A stretch of DNA of 6,859 nt from Actinomycetales bacterium UBA1383 (GTDB lineage Bacteria > Actinomycetota > Actinomycetes > Actinomycetales > Actinomycetaceae). Where the stretch lies: positions 1 through 6,859 of the forward strand of contig DBQX01000035.1 of assembly GCA_002305415.1 (NCBI GenBank), given 5' to 3'. Position 1 is the stretch's first letter. Each line of letters begins with the position of its first letter. This document shows, piece by piece, positions 1-5,429 of this stretch. Below the pieces are notes generated by a model, which worked only from the letters and a program-made list of their open reading frames with translations, did not search any database and was not told where the DNA came from. A program made the position numbers and the translations under genes.

Positions 1-13
1 CCACACCCCGCGC

Positions 14-29
14 TGTGGAACATGTCACA
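14..29. promoter_or_regulatory. CRP/GlxR-like binding site
   Basis: TGTGGAACATGTCACA matches the CRP-family consensus TGTGA-N6-TCACA at 9 of 10 defined positions and is followed by TTT, as in the extended consensus. Actinobacterial cAMP-responsive regulators of the Crp/GlxR type use this motif. No rightward gene begins nearby, and the VOC gene ends on the other side of it, so if functional it probably serves a gene beyond the left edge. A single match can arise by chance. Confidence 0.4.
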
Positions 30-85
30 TTTAGGATTCTCGGGCAGAGCGGGCCAGGCCGGGCCCACGGGGGCACACCCGGGGA

Positions 86-114
86 CACACCGGGCGCCGG
101 CTGCCCTTGGTGTG
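86..114 (-). terminator. Hairpin after the VOC gene
   Basis: The bases can fold as a 10-bp stem: CACACC plus GGGC on one side, GCCC plus GGTGTG on the other, with a two-base TT bulge and a 7-base loop. It starts 19 bases beyond the stop codon of the leftward VOC gene. No clear U-tract follows on the transcribed strand, which is common for actinobacterial terminators. Terminator function is inferred from position and structure. Confidence 0.4.
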
Positions 115-132
115 CGGTCGCCGCAGAGCGGG

Positions 133-1023
133 TCAGAACGCCGAGATCTCGATCTTCTTCATCGCCAAGAGCTTCTCGAACGAGCCCGGCGCCTGCATCA
201 ACTCGCGCATGGTGGCGGGGACCACCTGCCAGCTGAGCCCGAACCGGTCCACCAACCAGCCGCACTGCTCGGCCTCCGGAACGGCGGAGAGTTCGTGCCA
301 GTAGCGGTCGAGCTCCTCCTGGTCCTCGCACTGGAGCATCAGCGAGACACCCGGGTTGAACGTGAAGTCCTGCTCCACCGCCGAGTCCATCAGCGCGAAC
401 CACTGGCCGAACAGGTTCAGCTCACCGAACATGATGCTCCCGGCGGGAGCGGGACCGACCGCGTCCGGGTACCGCCACACGTTCCCAGCCCTCGCCCCCT
501 CGAACAGCGAAACGTAGTACTCCATCGCCTCGCCCGCGCGGTTCTGCGCCGAACCCCCGAACAGCAGGTTGGGGATCACGAAGGGCCGCGGCTCGCCGGC
601 GGGATCCGTGAGGATGAGCTGCCAGCTCACCCCGTACCGGTCCTGGATCCACCCGTAATGCGGGCTGAACTCGTACTCACCCAACGGCATCAGCTCGCTA
701 CCACCGTCCGAGAGCGCCGCCCACACCTCGTCCAGATGCTCGCGAGCTCGCTCGTCGCGGGACGGATCGAAGTTCAGCATGAACGACACCGACGGGTTCA
801 CGCGGAACTCAGGACCCGCGTTGATCGCCACGAACCGGTATCCCTGCACCTCGAACTCGACCGTCAACTCCTTGCCCGCGAACTCCCGCTGGAAGTCGAG
901 CAGGCCCTCCAGCGGGTAGTACTGCGTGTCGGTCACCGTGGTGCCCGGAATGGCCTCGGCGTAGAACCTGGCGGCGTCGGCCGCGACGTGGTCGAACCAC
1001 AGGCTGGGCACGATCTTCTGCAT
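133..1023 (-). CDS. Two-domain VOC/PhnB-like protein
   Basis: A 296-residue cytoplasmic protein made of two tandem VOC-superfamily modules of the '3-demethylubiquinone-9 3-methyltransferase'/PhnB-like type (roughly residues 1-140 and 148-285). Each module ends in a matching signature: GWIQDRYGVSWQL near residues 124-136 and GWLVDRFGLSWQVVP near 255-269. The first also opens with the family's typical MQKIVPSLWFD. Proteins of this type bind small molecules or metal, and many lack a proven reaction; the methyltransferase name is historical, so no substrate is assigned. The start is ATG 1023, because GAGG (1035-1032) sits 8 bases upstream and the product then begins as relatives do. An in-frame GTG at 1032 overlaps that ribosome site. 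It lies 115 bases downstream of the leftward tetR and may share its transcript or have its own promoter. Family placement is secure, function is not. Confidence 0.9.
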   Translation of the reverse strand: MQKIVPSLWFDHVAADAARFYAEAIPGTTVTDTQYYPLEGLLDFQREFAGKELTVEFEVQGYRFVAINAGPEFRVNPSVSFMLNFDPSRDERAREHLDEVWAALSDGGSELMPLGEYEFSPHYGWIQDRYGVSWQLILTDPAGEPRPFVIPNLLFGGSAQNRAGEAMEYYVSLFEGARAGNVWRYPDAVGPAPAGSIMFGELNLFGQWFALMDSAVEQDFTFNPGVSLMLQCEDQEELDRYWHELSAVPEAEQCGWLVDRFGLSWQVVPATMRELMQAPGSFEKLLAMKKIEISAF

Positions 1024-1031
1024 CGGTTTCA

Positions 1032-1035
1032 CCTC
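1032..1035 (-). promoter_or_regulatory. Ribosome binding site for VOC gene
   Basis: GAGG on the minus strand, 8 bases before ATG 1023. It overlaps the competing GTG at 1032-1030 and so argues for the ATG. A second, weaker AGGA (1043-1040) lies 7 bases before the GTG, so the longer form cannot be fully excluded. Confidence 0.6.
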
Positions 1036-1051
1036 ACTGTCCTCGGTACGT

Positions 1052-1089
1052 GCATGGTCTGGTCAGTGAACTCCCGTTCAAGGACATGC
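1052..1089. promoter_or_regulatory. Nested inverted repeats upstream of VOC gene
   Basis: In the gap between the leftward tetR and the VOC gene, TGAAC (1067-1071) pairs with GTTCA (1076-1080) across 4 bases, and GCATG (1052-1056) pairs with CATGC (1085-1089) further out. On the minus strand TTGAAC (1081-1076) resembles a -35 box, but I see no convincing -10. This could be a weak promoter or operator for the VOC gene. The repeats are short and may be coincidental. Confidence 0.22.
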
Positions 1090-1138
1090 GCAAGGGGCGC
1101 GGCGATGCTGCCACGAGCGACGCCGCCCATCCGAGCCC

Positions 1139-1726
1139 TCAGCCGCGGACCACCCGCAGGACTGCCATCCGCACGAGCCCCGGAACGTCGAGGTCGGGCT
1201 CTGCGAGGCCTCGCACCAGCAATCCCTCGATCGCCGCGAGCAGGATGTCGGCCGCCTCCTGTGGCCGCACGCCAGCCCCGATCTCACCCTCGGGCAACGC
1301 CGCGATCTGCCCCGCCAGCTGGCCCGCCAACCGCTGGTAGCGGCGCACGGCGAAGTCGTGCGCCGGGTGGTCGCGCTCGCCGCCGGCAACGGCGAGACGC
1401 GCGCGCAACTGGACGAGCGCCGTCGCCCGGCGATCGAGGGCGACGGCGGCGCTCACGACGTCGGCCAGCTCGGCCGCCGTCGTCGGCGCCGGATGGTCCG
1501 CGAAGGCCTCCTGGTCGGCGTCCTCCTGAGCGGTCAGGACCGCCTCGAGCAGCGCCTGCTTGGTGGGGAAGTGGTGCAGGAGGCCGGGGTGGCTCAAGCC
1601 GGCTGTGGCCGCGATCGTCCGCACCGACGACGCCTCGTACCCGCCGGCGGAGAACTCCGCCAACGCCGCCTCGACGATCCGGGCGCGCGTCTCCGGCGTC
1701 CCCCGATAGCTTCCCCTGCTGGCCAC
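1139..1726 (-). CDS. TetR/AcrR-family repressor
   Basis: A 195-residue transcriptional regulator. An N-terminal TetR helix-turn-helix spans about residues 14-64, with the recognisable run SVRTIAATAGLSHPGLLHHF (34-53) followed by PTKQALLEAVL. The C-terminal ~130 residues form a divergent helical ligand-binding domain, so the inducer cannot be read from sequence. I place the start at GTG 1726, giving MASRGSYRGTPETR, the usual short lead into the helix-turn-helix. A longer reading from TTG 1762 would run through the control region and has only GGTAGG two bases upstream. Divergent orientation from the KstD-type dehydrogenase, with an inverted repeat in the shared 100-bp region, suggests it represses that gene and perhaps itself until a substrate or product binds. 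The family call is firm; the target is inferred from layout. Confidence 0.9.
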   Translation of the reverse strand: MASRGSYRGTPETRARIVEAALAEFSAGGYEASSVRTIAATAGLSHPGLLHHFPTKQALLEAVLTAQEDADQEAFADHPAPTTAAELADVVSAAVALDRRATALVQLRARLAVAGGERDHPAHDFAVRRYQRLAGQLAGQIAALPEGEIGAGVRPQEAADILLAAIEGLLVRGLAEPDLDVPGLVRMAVLRVVRG

Positions 1727-1732
1727 TCCCCG

Positions 1733-1762
1733 AGTATTCCGCGAACCCGTGCACTTGCCCAA
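1733..1762 (-). promoter_or_regulatory. Possible leaderless promoter of tetR
   Basis: On the minus strand, TTGGGC (1762-1757) and AATACT (1738-1733) are separated by 18 bases. Transcription from this pair would begin about 6-7 bases downstream of the -10, at or next to the GTG at 1726. That would give a leaderless message, a common arrangement in actinobacteria, and it fits the lack of a well-placed ribosome site. Both boxes are weak matches. Confidence 0.3.
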
Positions 1763-1782
1763 CGCCTACCACCCGGTAGTAT
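1755..1782 (+). promoter_or_regulatory. Candidate kstD promoter
   Basis: TTGCCC (1755-1760) and TAGTAT (1777-1782) are separated by 16 bases, each matching the housekeeping sigma consensus at 4 of 6 positions. Predicted transcription begins near 1789, giving a leader of about 38 bases that includes the ribosome site. No KstR-type motif (AAC-N2-GTT core) is visible in this intergenic region. Confidence 0.42.
1766..1780. promoter_or_regulatory. Candidate TetR operator (tetR/kstD)
   Basis: CTACC-ACCC-GGTAG is a 5-bp inverted repeat at 1766-1779. The overlapping ACCACCCGGTAGT (1768-1780) is a second near-palindrome with 10 of 12 matching positions. It lies between the candidate -35 and -10 of kstD, where bound repressor would block polymerase, and in the region shared with the divergent tetR. 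Assignment to that regulator is inferred. Confidence 0.4.
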
Positions 1783-1815
1783 TTCACGTGATCCACCACA
1801 CACCGCTCACAAGGC

Positions 1816-1821
1816 AGGAGG
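1816..1821 (+). promoter_or_regulatory. Ribosome binding site for kstD
   Basis: A full AGGAGG, 5 bases before ATG 1827, fixes this start over the upstream in-frame GTG at 1749. It is embedded in a perfect 10-bp palindrome, GGAGGCCTCC (1817-1826), that touches the start codon. Confidence 0.85.
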
Positions 1822-1826
1822 CCTCC

Positions 1827-3548
1827 ATGTCCACAGCCCCATCGCCCACGCAGTCCCACGCCCACAGCCAGGACCCGCACGAGTACGACTTCGTCGTCGT
1901 CGGCGCCGGCACGGGCATGCTCGCCGCACTCGTGGCGAAGGAGGCGGGCCTCTCGGTGCTGGTGGTGGAGAAGTCGGAGTACGTCGGTGGCTCCACAGCG
2001 CTGTCCGGTGGCGGCTTCTGGGTGCCCCCGAACCCGCTGCTCGCCAAGGAGGGCGTCAAGGACAGCCGGGAGCGCGTGCACGAGTACCTGAGCCACGTCA
2101 CGGCGGGGGAGACAACCGAGGAGCGGTGGGGCACGTTCCTCGAGCACGGCCCGGACGCCGTCAACGCGCTCTCCCGGCTGACCCCGCTCAACTTCCTGCA
2201 CATGGTGGAGTACGCCGACTACTTCCCGGAACTCCCGGGCGGCTCGGCGGCGGGCCGGGCGATGGAGCCCGCACCGTTCGACGCCCGCACCCTCGGCGAG
2301 CACCGTGACCACATCCGCCCGCCGGCGATGGCGGCCCCGCTGCCCATGCCGATCACCGGCCGTTCCTACCGCTGGGTCAACCTCGTGGCCCGCCACCCCC
2401 GCGGCATCCTCACCTCCGCCCGGCTCGTCGGGCTGGGCGTGGGCGGGCTGGCGCTCAAGCGCGAGTACGTCGCCGGTGGCGCCGCCCTCGCGGCGGGCCT
2501 CTACGCGGGCCTCCTCACGATGGGCGTGCCGGTGTGGCGGAACGCGCCGCTGACCGGGCTGGTCGTGGAGGACGGCGCGGTGCGCGGCGTCACGGTCGAG
2601 CGCGACGGCGCCCCGGTCACCGTCCGCGCGCGGCGCGGCGTCCTGCTCTCGGCCGGCGGATTCGACCGCAACGAGAAGATGCGCCACGAGTACCAGTCGG
2701 AGCAGCTGGACACCAGCTGGTCTCTCGGCTCGCCGAGCCTCACCGGAGACGCCATCACCATCGCGCAGGAGCAGGCGGGGGCGGACCTCGCGTTCATGGA
2801 CGAGGCGTGGTGGTTCCCCGCGATTCCGCTCGATGGCCCCATGCCGGGCGTCCTTCTCGCCGAACGCTCGCTGCCCGGCCAGATCATCGTCAACCAGGAC
2901 GGCGAGCGGTTCATGAACGAGGCCCTCAACTACATGACCGCCGGGCAGATCCTCATCAAGCAGAAGCTCCCGGTGTGGATGGTCTTCGACCAGCGCTACC
3001 GCAACCGGTACGTCTTCGGCGGCGGGGTCTTCCCGCGGCAGGCGCTGCCACAGGACTGGTACGAGAAGGGGATCGCGCACAAGGCGGACACGATCCAGGG
3101 GCTTGCCGAGAAGGTCGGCCTGCCGAACCTCCCCGGCACCGTCCAGCGGTTCAACCTCCTCGCCGCGGCCGGCCGGGACGACGACTTCCACCGCGGCGAC
3201 AGCGCCTACGACCGCTACTACGGCGACCCCACGATCACCCCGAACCCGTGCCTCGGCCCCATCGACAAGGGCCCGTACTACGCCGTCAAGGTGGTCCCCG
3301 GTGATCTCGGCACGTGCGGCGGCGTCCGCGCCGATGGCCTGGCCCGTGCGCTGCGGCCCGACGGGACCGTGATCGAGGGCCTCTACGCCTCCGGCAACGC
3401 CGCGGGCAACGCCTTCGGCCGCGTCTACCCCGGCCCCGGTGCGACGGTCGGCCAGGGCCTCACCTACGGCTGGATCGCCGCGCAGCACGCCGCCGGACGA
3501 CTGCCGTCCATGGTGCGATCCGCCACCCCCCAGCAGATGTCCGCGTAG
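1827..3548 (+). CDS. kstD: KstD-type 3-ketosteroid delta-1-dehydrogenase
   Basis: A 573-residue FAD flavoprotein of the FAD_binding_2 family, closest in pattern to 3-ketosteroid delta-1-dehydrogenase, which introduces the C1-C2 double bond in ring A of 3-ketosteroids. The N-terminal dinucleotide motif is VVVGAGTGMLAAL (23-35) with Glu48 in VVEK for the ribose, then GGSTALSGGGFW (54-65). The DYFPELPGG run carries Tyr132 and the VYPGPGATVG run carries Tyr534 and Gly538, matching the Tyr119, Tyr487 and Gly491 positions of Rhodococcus KstD1. Tyr369 in NEALNY is the likely counterpart of the catalytic Tyr318. PGDLGT and the GLYASGN flavin-closing segment are also present. Length fits the ~510-565 residue family; compared with my recollection of the mycobacterial enzyme it lacks a short Gly-rich insert after residue ~377. 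The first glycine motif is one residue shorter than usual. There is no signal peptide. The genes around it are not the usual steroid-degradation cluster, so a related ketone substrate or a delta-4-(5-alpha) activity is possible. Confidence 0.85.
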   Translation: MSTAPSPTQSHAHSQDPHEYDFVVVGAGTGMLAALVAKEAGLSVLVVEKSEYVGGSTALSGGGFWVPPNPLLAKEGVKDSRERVHEYLSHVTAGETTEERWGTFLEHGPDAVNALSRLTPLNFLHMVEYADYFPELPGGSAAGRAMEPAPFDARTLGEHRDHIRPPAMAAPLPMPITGRSYRWVNLVARHPRGILTSARLVGLGVGGLALKREYVAGGAALAAGLYAGLLTMGVPVWRNAPLTGLVVEDGAVRGVTVERDGAPVTVRARRGVLLSAGGFDRNEKMRHEYQSEQLDTSWSLGSPSLTGDAITIAQEQAGADLAFMDEAWWFPAIPLDGPMPGVLLAERSLPGQIIVNQDGERFMNEALNYMTAGQILIKQKLPVWMVFDQRYRNRYVFGGGVFPRQALPQDWYEKGIAHKADTIQGLAEKVGLPNLPGTVQRFNLLAAAGRDDDFHRGDSAYDRYYGDPTITPNPCLGPIDKGPYYAVKVVPGDLGTCGGVRADGLARALRPDGTVIEGLYASGNAAGNAFGRVYPGPGATVGQGLTYGWIAAQHAAGRLPSMVRSATPQQMSA

Positions 3549-3551
3549 CGT

Positions 3552-3590
3552 GCGTGGCGCTGGGCCGACGACGGCGGCCCAGCGCCACGC
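3552..3590. terminator. Strong bidirectional hairpin terminator
   Basis: A perfect 16-bp stem (3552-3567 with 3575-3590) closes on a 7-base loop, ACGACGG. It begins 4 bases after the kstD stop and ends 3 bases before the stop of the convergent tetR, so it can serve both transcripts. No U-tract is present on either side, so termination would rely on the very stable GC stem. Confidence 0.75.
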
Positions 3591-3592
3591 GA

Positions 3593-4264
3593 TCACTCGC
3601 TGTCCAGGATGTCGAGCACTTCGGCCACGTTGGTGGCGGCCACGTCAGCGTGGAGCGAGGCGGTCCGTTGGGCGAAGCGGCGGGGGTGCTGACGCGCCGT
3701 GATGACGCGGCGGTCGAGGGCGGAGATGAGCGTATCGAGACCGAACTCGAAGGCCTGGGAGACGTCGCCGCCGAGCTGGAAGGCGCCGGCGAGTTCCATC
3801 CGCAGGAAGCCGGACGCCCATGCCGTCACCGTGCGCGCCGCGTCGAGGGCGTGATCCGGACCAGCGAGTTCCTCGACCACCCGCAGGACCGGGCCGGCGG
3901 CGGCGGCGAAGGTGGAGACGTCCGGTGCGGCGTCGGCGGGCAGGGGGGTGAAGAGCAGGTCGAAGCCGTGCGGGTCCCGGCAGGCGAACTCGCGCAGCGT
4001 GACGGCCAAGCCCCGCAGGTCCTCTCCCGGGTCACCCGTGGTGGCGGCGCCCTCGAGCAGGCCCTGCACCTCAGTGACGACGTCCTCCGCGACGAGCCGG
4101 ATCAGGGCCGACCGGCTGGGGACGTGCTTGTACAGCGAGGGCGCTCGGACTCCCACCTCCGCGCCCACGCGCTGCATCGTCAGGCCCGGCATGCCCTCGT
4201 GCGCGAGGATGGCCCGCCCGGCGGCGACGATCGCTTCGCGGGAGGTTCGTGGCGGCGTCGGCAT
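3593..4264 (-). CDS. TetR-family repressor with WHG domain
   Basis: A 223-residue regulator. The helix-turn-helix lies at about residues 8-55, with LTMQRVGAEVGVRAPSLYKH (28-47) as the recognition region. The C-terminal half has the TetR_C_33/WHG signature: ASGFLRMELAGAF followed by GGDVSQAFEFGLDTLISAL (about 150-183). Members of this group usually end soon after that helix; here a tail of about 40 residues (184-223) follows, with normal codon use. The start is ATG 4264, because AGGAGG lies 5 bases upstream; the in-frame ATG at 4288 falls inside the operator palindrome and has no ribosome site. It is divergent from the metallo-beta-lactamase-fold gene across an 80-bp region with a perfect palindrome, so it most likely represses that gene and itself. 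The ligand is unknown. Confidence 0.92.
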   Translation of the reverse strand: MPTPPRTSREAIVAAGRAILAHEGMPGLTMQRVGAEVGVRAPSLYKHVPSRSALIRLVAEDVVTEVQGLLEGAATTGDPGEDLRGLAVTLREFACRDPHGFDLLFTPLPADAAPDVSTFAAAAGPVLRVVEELAGPDHALDAARTVTAWASGFLRMELAGAFQLGGDVSQAFEFGLDTLISALDRRVITARQHPRRFAQRTASLHADVAATNVAEVLDILDSE

Positions 4265-4269
4265 GGCAC

Positions 4270-4275
4270 CCTCCT
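4270..4275 (-). promoter_or_regulatory. Ribosome binding site for WHG tetR
   Basis: AGGAGG on the minus strand, 5 bases before ATG 4264. It decides this start over the ATG at 4288. Confidence 0.8.
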
Positions 4276-4281
4276 GAGCTA

Positions 4282-4311
4282 TTGACATTAGCCATGATGG
4301 CTAACTAACGT
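4282..4311 (+). promoter_or_regulatory. Promoter of MBL-fold gene
   Basis: A consensus TTGACA -35 (4282-4287) is followed 18 bases later by TAACGT (4306-4311), which fits the actinobacterial TANNNT -10. The spacer contains the whole 17-bp palindrome. Transcription would start near 4318, leaving a leader of about 27 bases with the ribosome site at 4333. Confidence 0.6.
4285..4290 (-). promoter_or_regulatory. Possible -10 of WHG tetR
   Basis: TAATGT read on the minus strand is a TANNNT-type -10 that overlaps the -35 of the opposing promoter and the edge of the palindrome. No good -35 is seen 16-19 bases upstream. If used, both divergent promoters would be covered by one bound repressor. Confidence 0.33.
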
Positions 4312-4320
4312 AGCCATCAT
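4288..4320. promoter_or_regulatory. TetR operator: palindrome plus extra half-site
   Basis: TTAGCCATGATGGCTAA (4288-4304) is a perfect palindrome with 8-bp arms around one central base. Its right part, ATGATGGCTA (4294-4303), forms a second perfect 10-bp inverted repeat with TAGCCATCAT (4311-4320) across 7 bases. The half-site TAGCCAT thus occurs at 4289 and 4311, 22 bases apart (about two helical turns), with an opposed copy between. The palindrome fills the spacer between the -35 and -10 of the MBL-fold gene. Binding by the neighbouring WHG TetR is inferred from position and symmetry. Confidence 0.72.
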
Positions 4321-4332
4321 ACCCCGATGATT

Positions 4333-4338
4333 GAGGAG
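4333..4338 (+). promoter_or_regulatory. Ribosome binding site for MBL-fold gene
   Basis: GAGGAG, 6 bases before ATG 4345. It makes 4345 the start rather than the in-frame ATG at 4327, which has no ribosome site and lies only about 9 bases from the predicted transcript start. Confidence 0.8.
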
Positions 4339-4344
4339 ACGCAC

Positions 4345-5061
4345 ATGAGACTCGTGGAGGGACTGCACCGGGTCGGCAATGACCTCGTGGCCTGCTATCT
4401 GGTGGCCGACGACGACGGCGTCACCCTCATCGACGCGGGTCTCAGCGGCCAGTGGCCGCTCCTGGTCGCCGAACTGACCGCGATGGGACGCACGGTGTCC
4501 GAGATCCGCGGAGTGGTGCTCACCCACGGCGACAGCGACCACATCGGCTTCGCCGAACGTCTGCGCGCCGAGTACGGCATCCCGGTCTGGGTTCACGAGG
4601 CGGACGCCGGACGTGCGCGCGGTGAGGGCAAGCCCTCCACCGGCTGGGGCGCACTCCGGCCCGGACCGCTCCTCCGGTTCCTGTGGTACGCGGCCCGGCG
4701 AGGGGGTCTGCGGACCACCTACCTGACGGAGGTCCGGACGTTCCGGGGCGGCGAGACCCTCGACCTGCCAGGGCGGCCACGCATCATCGCCGTGCCGGGC
4801 CACTCCCCGGGGAGCGTGGCCGTCCACGTCCCAGCGGTCGACGCCCTCTTCGTGGGGGACGCGCTGACCACCCGCCACGTCCTCACGGGACGGGAGGGGC
4901 CGGGCCCGGCCCCCTTCACGGACCAGCCGGAGGTGGCGGCGTCGTCCGTGGCGAGTCTCGACGGCGTGGAGGCGCGCTGGGTGCTCCCCGGCCACGGGGC
5001 GCCGTGGAACCAGGGGGTGTCCGCGGCGCTCCGCCAGTACCGGTCGCAATCGTCTGCCTGA
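4345..5061 (+). CDS. Metallo-beta-lactamase-fold hydrolase
   Basis: A 238-residue cytoplasmic MBL-fold enzyme. The metal-ligand series is in order: H61-G-D63-S-D65-H66 in LTHGDSDHIG, H153 in PGHSPGS, D172 in FVGDAL and H217 in LPGHGAPW. The first motif is HxDxDH, with aspartate replacing the second histidine of the usual HxHxDH; this variant occurs in some subgroups (for example the YflN type). It may alter metal loading. The fold hydrolyses lactones, thioesters, phosphodiesters and similar bonds, and no substrate can be read here. A Gly/Arg-rich segment at 91-125 forms an insertion between the first motif and H153 that may shape the active site. Its own divergent TetR and a well-formed promoter-operator indicate inducible expression, as for a catabolic or detoxifying enzyme. 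It converges on the dehydrogenase remnant that follows. Confidence 0.93.
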   Translation: MRLVEGLHRVGNDLVACYLVADDDGVTLIDAGLSGQWPLLVAELTAMGRTVSEIRGVVLTHGDSDHIGFAERLRAEYGIPVWVHEADAGRARGEGKPSTGWGALRPGPLLRFLWYAARRGGLRTTYLTEVRTFRGGETLDLPGRPRIIAVPGHSPGSVAVHVPAVDALFVGDALTTRHVLTGREGPGPAPFTDQPEVAASSVASLDGVEARWVLPGHGAPWNQGVSAALRQYRSQSSA

Positions 5062-5063
5062 GG

Positions 5064-5080
5064 CCGCCAGCCGACGGCGG
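5064..5080. terminator. Weak hairpin after MBL-fold gene
   Basis: CCGCC and GGCGG form a 5-bp stem with a 7-base loop, 3 bases after the MBL-fold stop and between two converging reading frames. It is short and lacks a U-tract, so termination here is only a possibility. Confidence 0.2.
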
Positions 5081-5106
5081 ACCGCCCGCCTACCCCGACC
5101 GGCCCG

Positions 5107-5370
5107 TCACCCCTTCGGATGCGGCACGATCGCGGCGCGCGCGGAGAGCGTGCCGTCCACCAGCTTCTGGTAGCCCTCCGGCCCACCCTCGAGGGAGTAC
5201 TCCTCCACCAGGGGCACGATCTTCCCCTCGCGGTACAGGGTGACCACGTCGGAGAGATCCTCGATCGTGCCCCAGTAGGTGTTCGCGAGGGTGGTCTCGT
5301 AGGGCGCCCTGAAGAAGCTCCACTCGTAGGGGTGTCCCGCCACGCCCACGATGGTCACCGCACCGGCCGT
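5107..5370 (-). pseudogene. 5'-truncated zinc-type alcohol dehydrogenase
   Basis: The last ~85 residues of a medium-chain, NAD(P)-dependent alcohol dehydrogenase survive. They begin at AGAVTIVGVAG, a Rossmann strand, and continue through EWSFFRAPYE, TYWGTIEDLSDVV, LYREGKIVPLVEEYSLEGG and the terminal LSARAAIVPHP, in the family's usual order, ending in TGA at 5107. Complete enzymes have about 340-350 residues, so the catalytic-zinc residues and the GxGxxG cofactor loop are missing. Upstream in the same frame the codons continue to about 5541 but give low-complexity Arg/Ala-rich sequence antisense to the next gene, and the other minus-strand frames do not contain the missing part. There is no sensible start codon. 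The simplest reading is a gene cut by insertion or deletion at about 5370. The exact breakpoint is uncertain by tens of bases. Confidence 0.8.
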
Positions 5371-5384
5371 CCGCGATCGTGCCG

Positions 5385-5429
5385 CCACCGTGTCGGTGTG
5401 GCACGGTGGACACATGAGAGGACACCGTG
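5385..5429. repeat. Inverted and direct repeats before partial gene
   Basis: CCACCGTG (5385-5392) pairs with CACGGTGG (5402-5409) as a perfect 8-bp stem with a 9-base loop. CACCGTG recurs at 5423-5429, ending on the GTG start. GGACAC occurs twice, 12 bases apart (5408-5413 and 5420-5425). The cluster occupies nearly all of the space between the dehydrogenase break and the start of the next gene. It could be an operator, a leader hairpin or an insertion-end remnant. No convincing -10 or -35 is seen here. Confidence 0.45.
5418..5421 (+). promoter_or_regulatory. Ribosome binding site for partial gene
   Basis: GAGG within GAGAGGA, 5 bases before GTG 5427. An in-frame TGA at 5415-5417 rules out any earlier start, so this site fixes the beginning of the gene. 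Confidence 0.7.

Noticed and set aside
32..37. TAGGAT as a rightward -10 box
   Set aside because: No matching -35 and no rightward gene follows; the next 1.7 kb is coded on the other strand.
74..95. Two CACACC-GGG copies as a repeat array
   Set aside because: Only two imperfect short copies, the second being part of the terminator-like hairpin; no array structure.
22..1779. Long rightward open frame of 585 codons
   Set aside because: It is antisense to the VOC and tetR genes, Arg/Pro/Ala-rich with no domain pattern; a GC-driven shadow.
1784..1791. TCACGTGA palindrome in the kstD leader as an operator
   Set aside because: Eight bases only, lies at or after the predicted transcript start, and could be chance; the repeat at 1766-1780 is better placed.
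1749..1826. GTG 1749 as the kstD start
   Set aside because: It would place the promoter and operator-like repeat inside the coding region; AGGAGG points to ATG 1827.
1284..3596. 770-codon leftward open frame across kstD
   Set aside because: Antisense to kstD, with composition typical of the complement of high-GC coding sequence; kstD has motifs, a ribosome site and a start, this has none.
4288..5049. 253-codon leftward frame opposite the MBL-fold gene
   Set aside because: Antisense shadow; the rightward frame has the full ordered set of MBL metal ligands.
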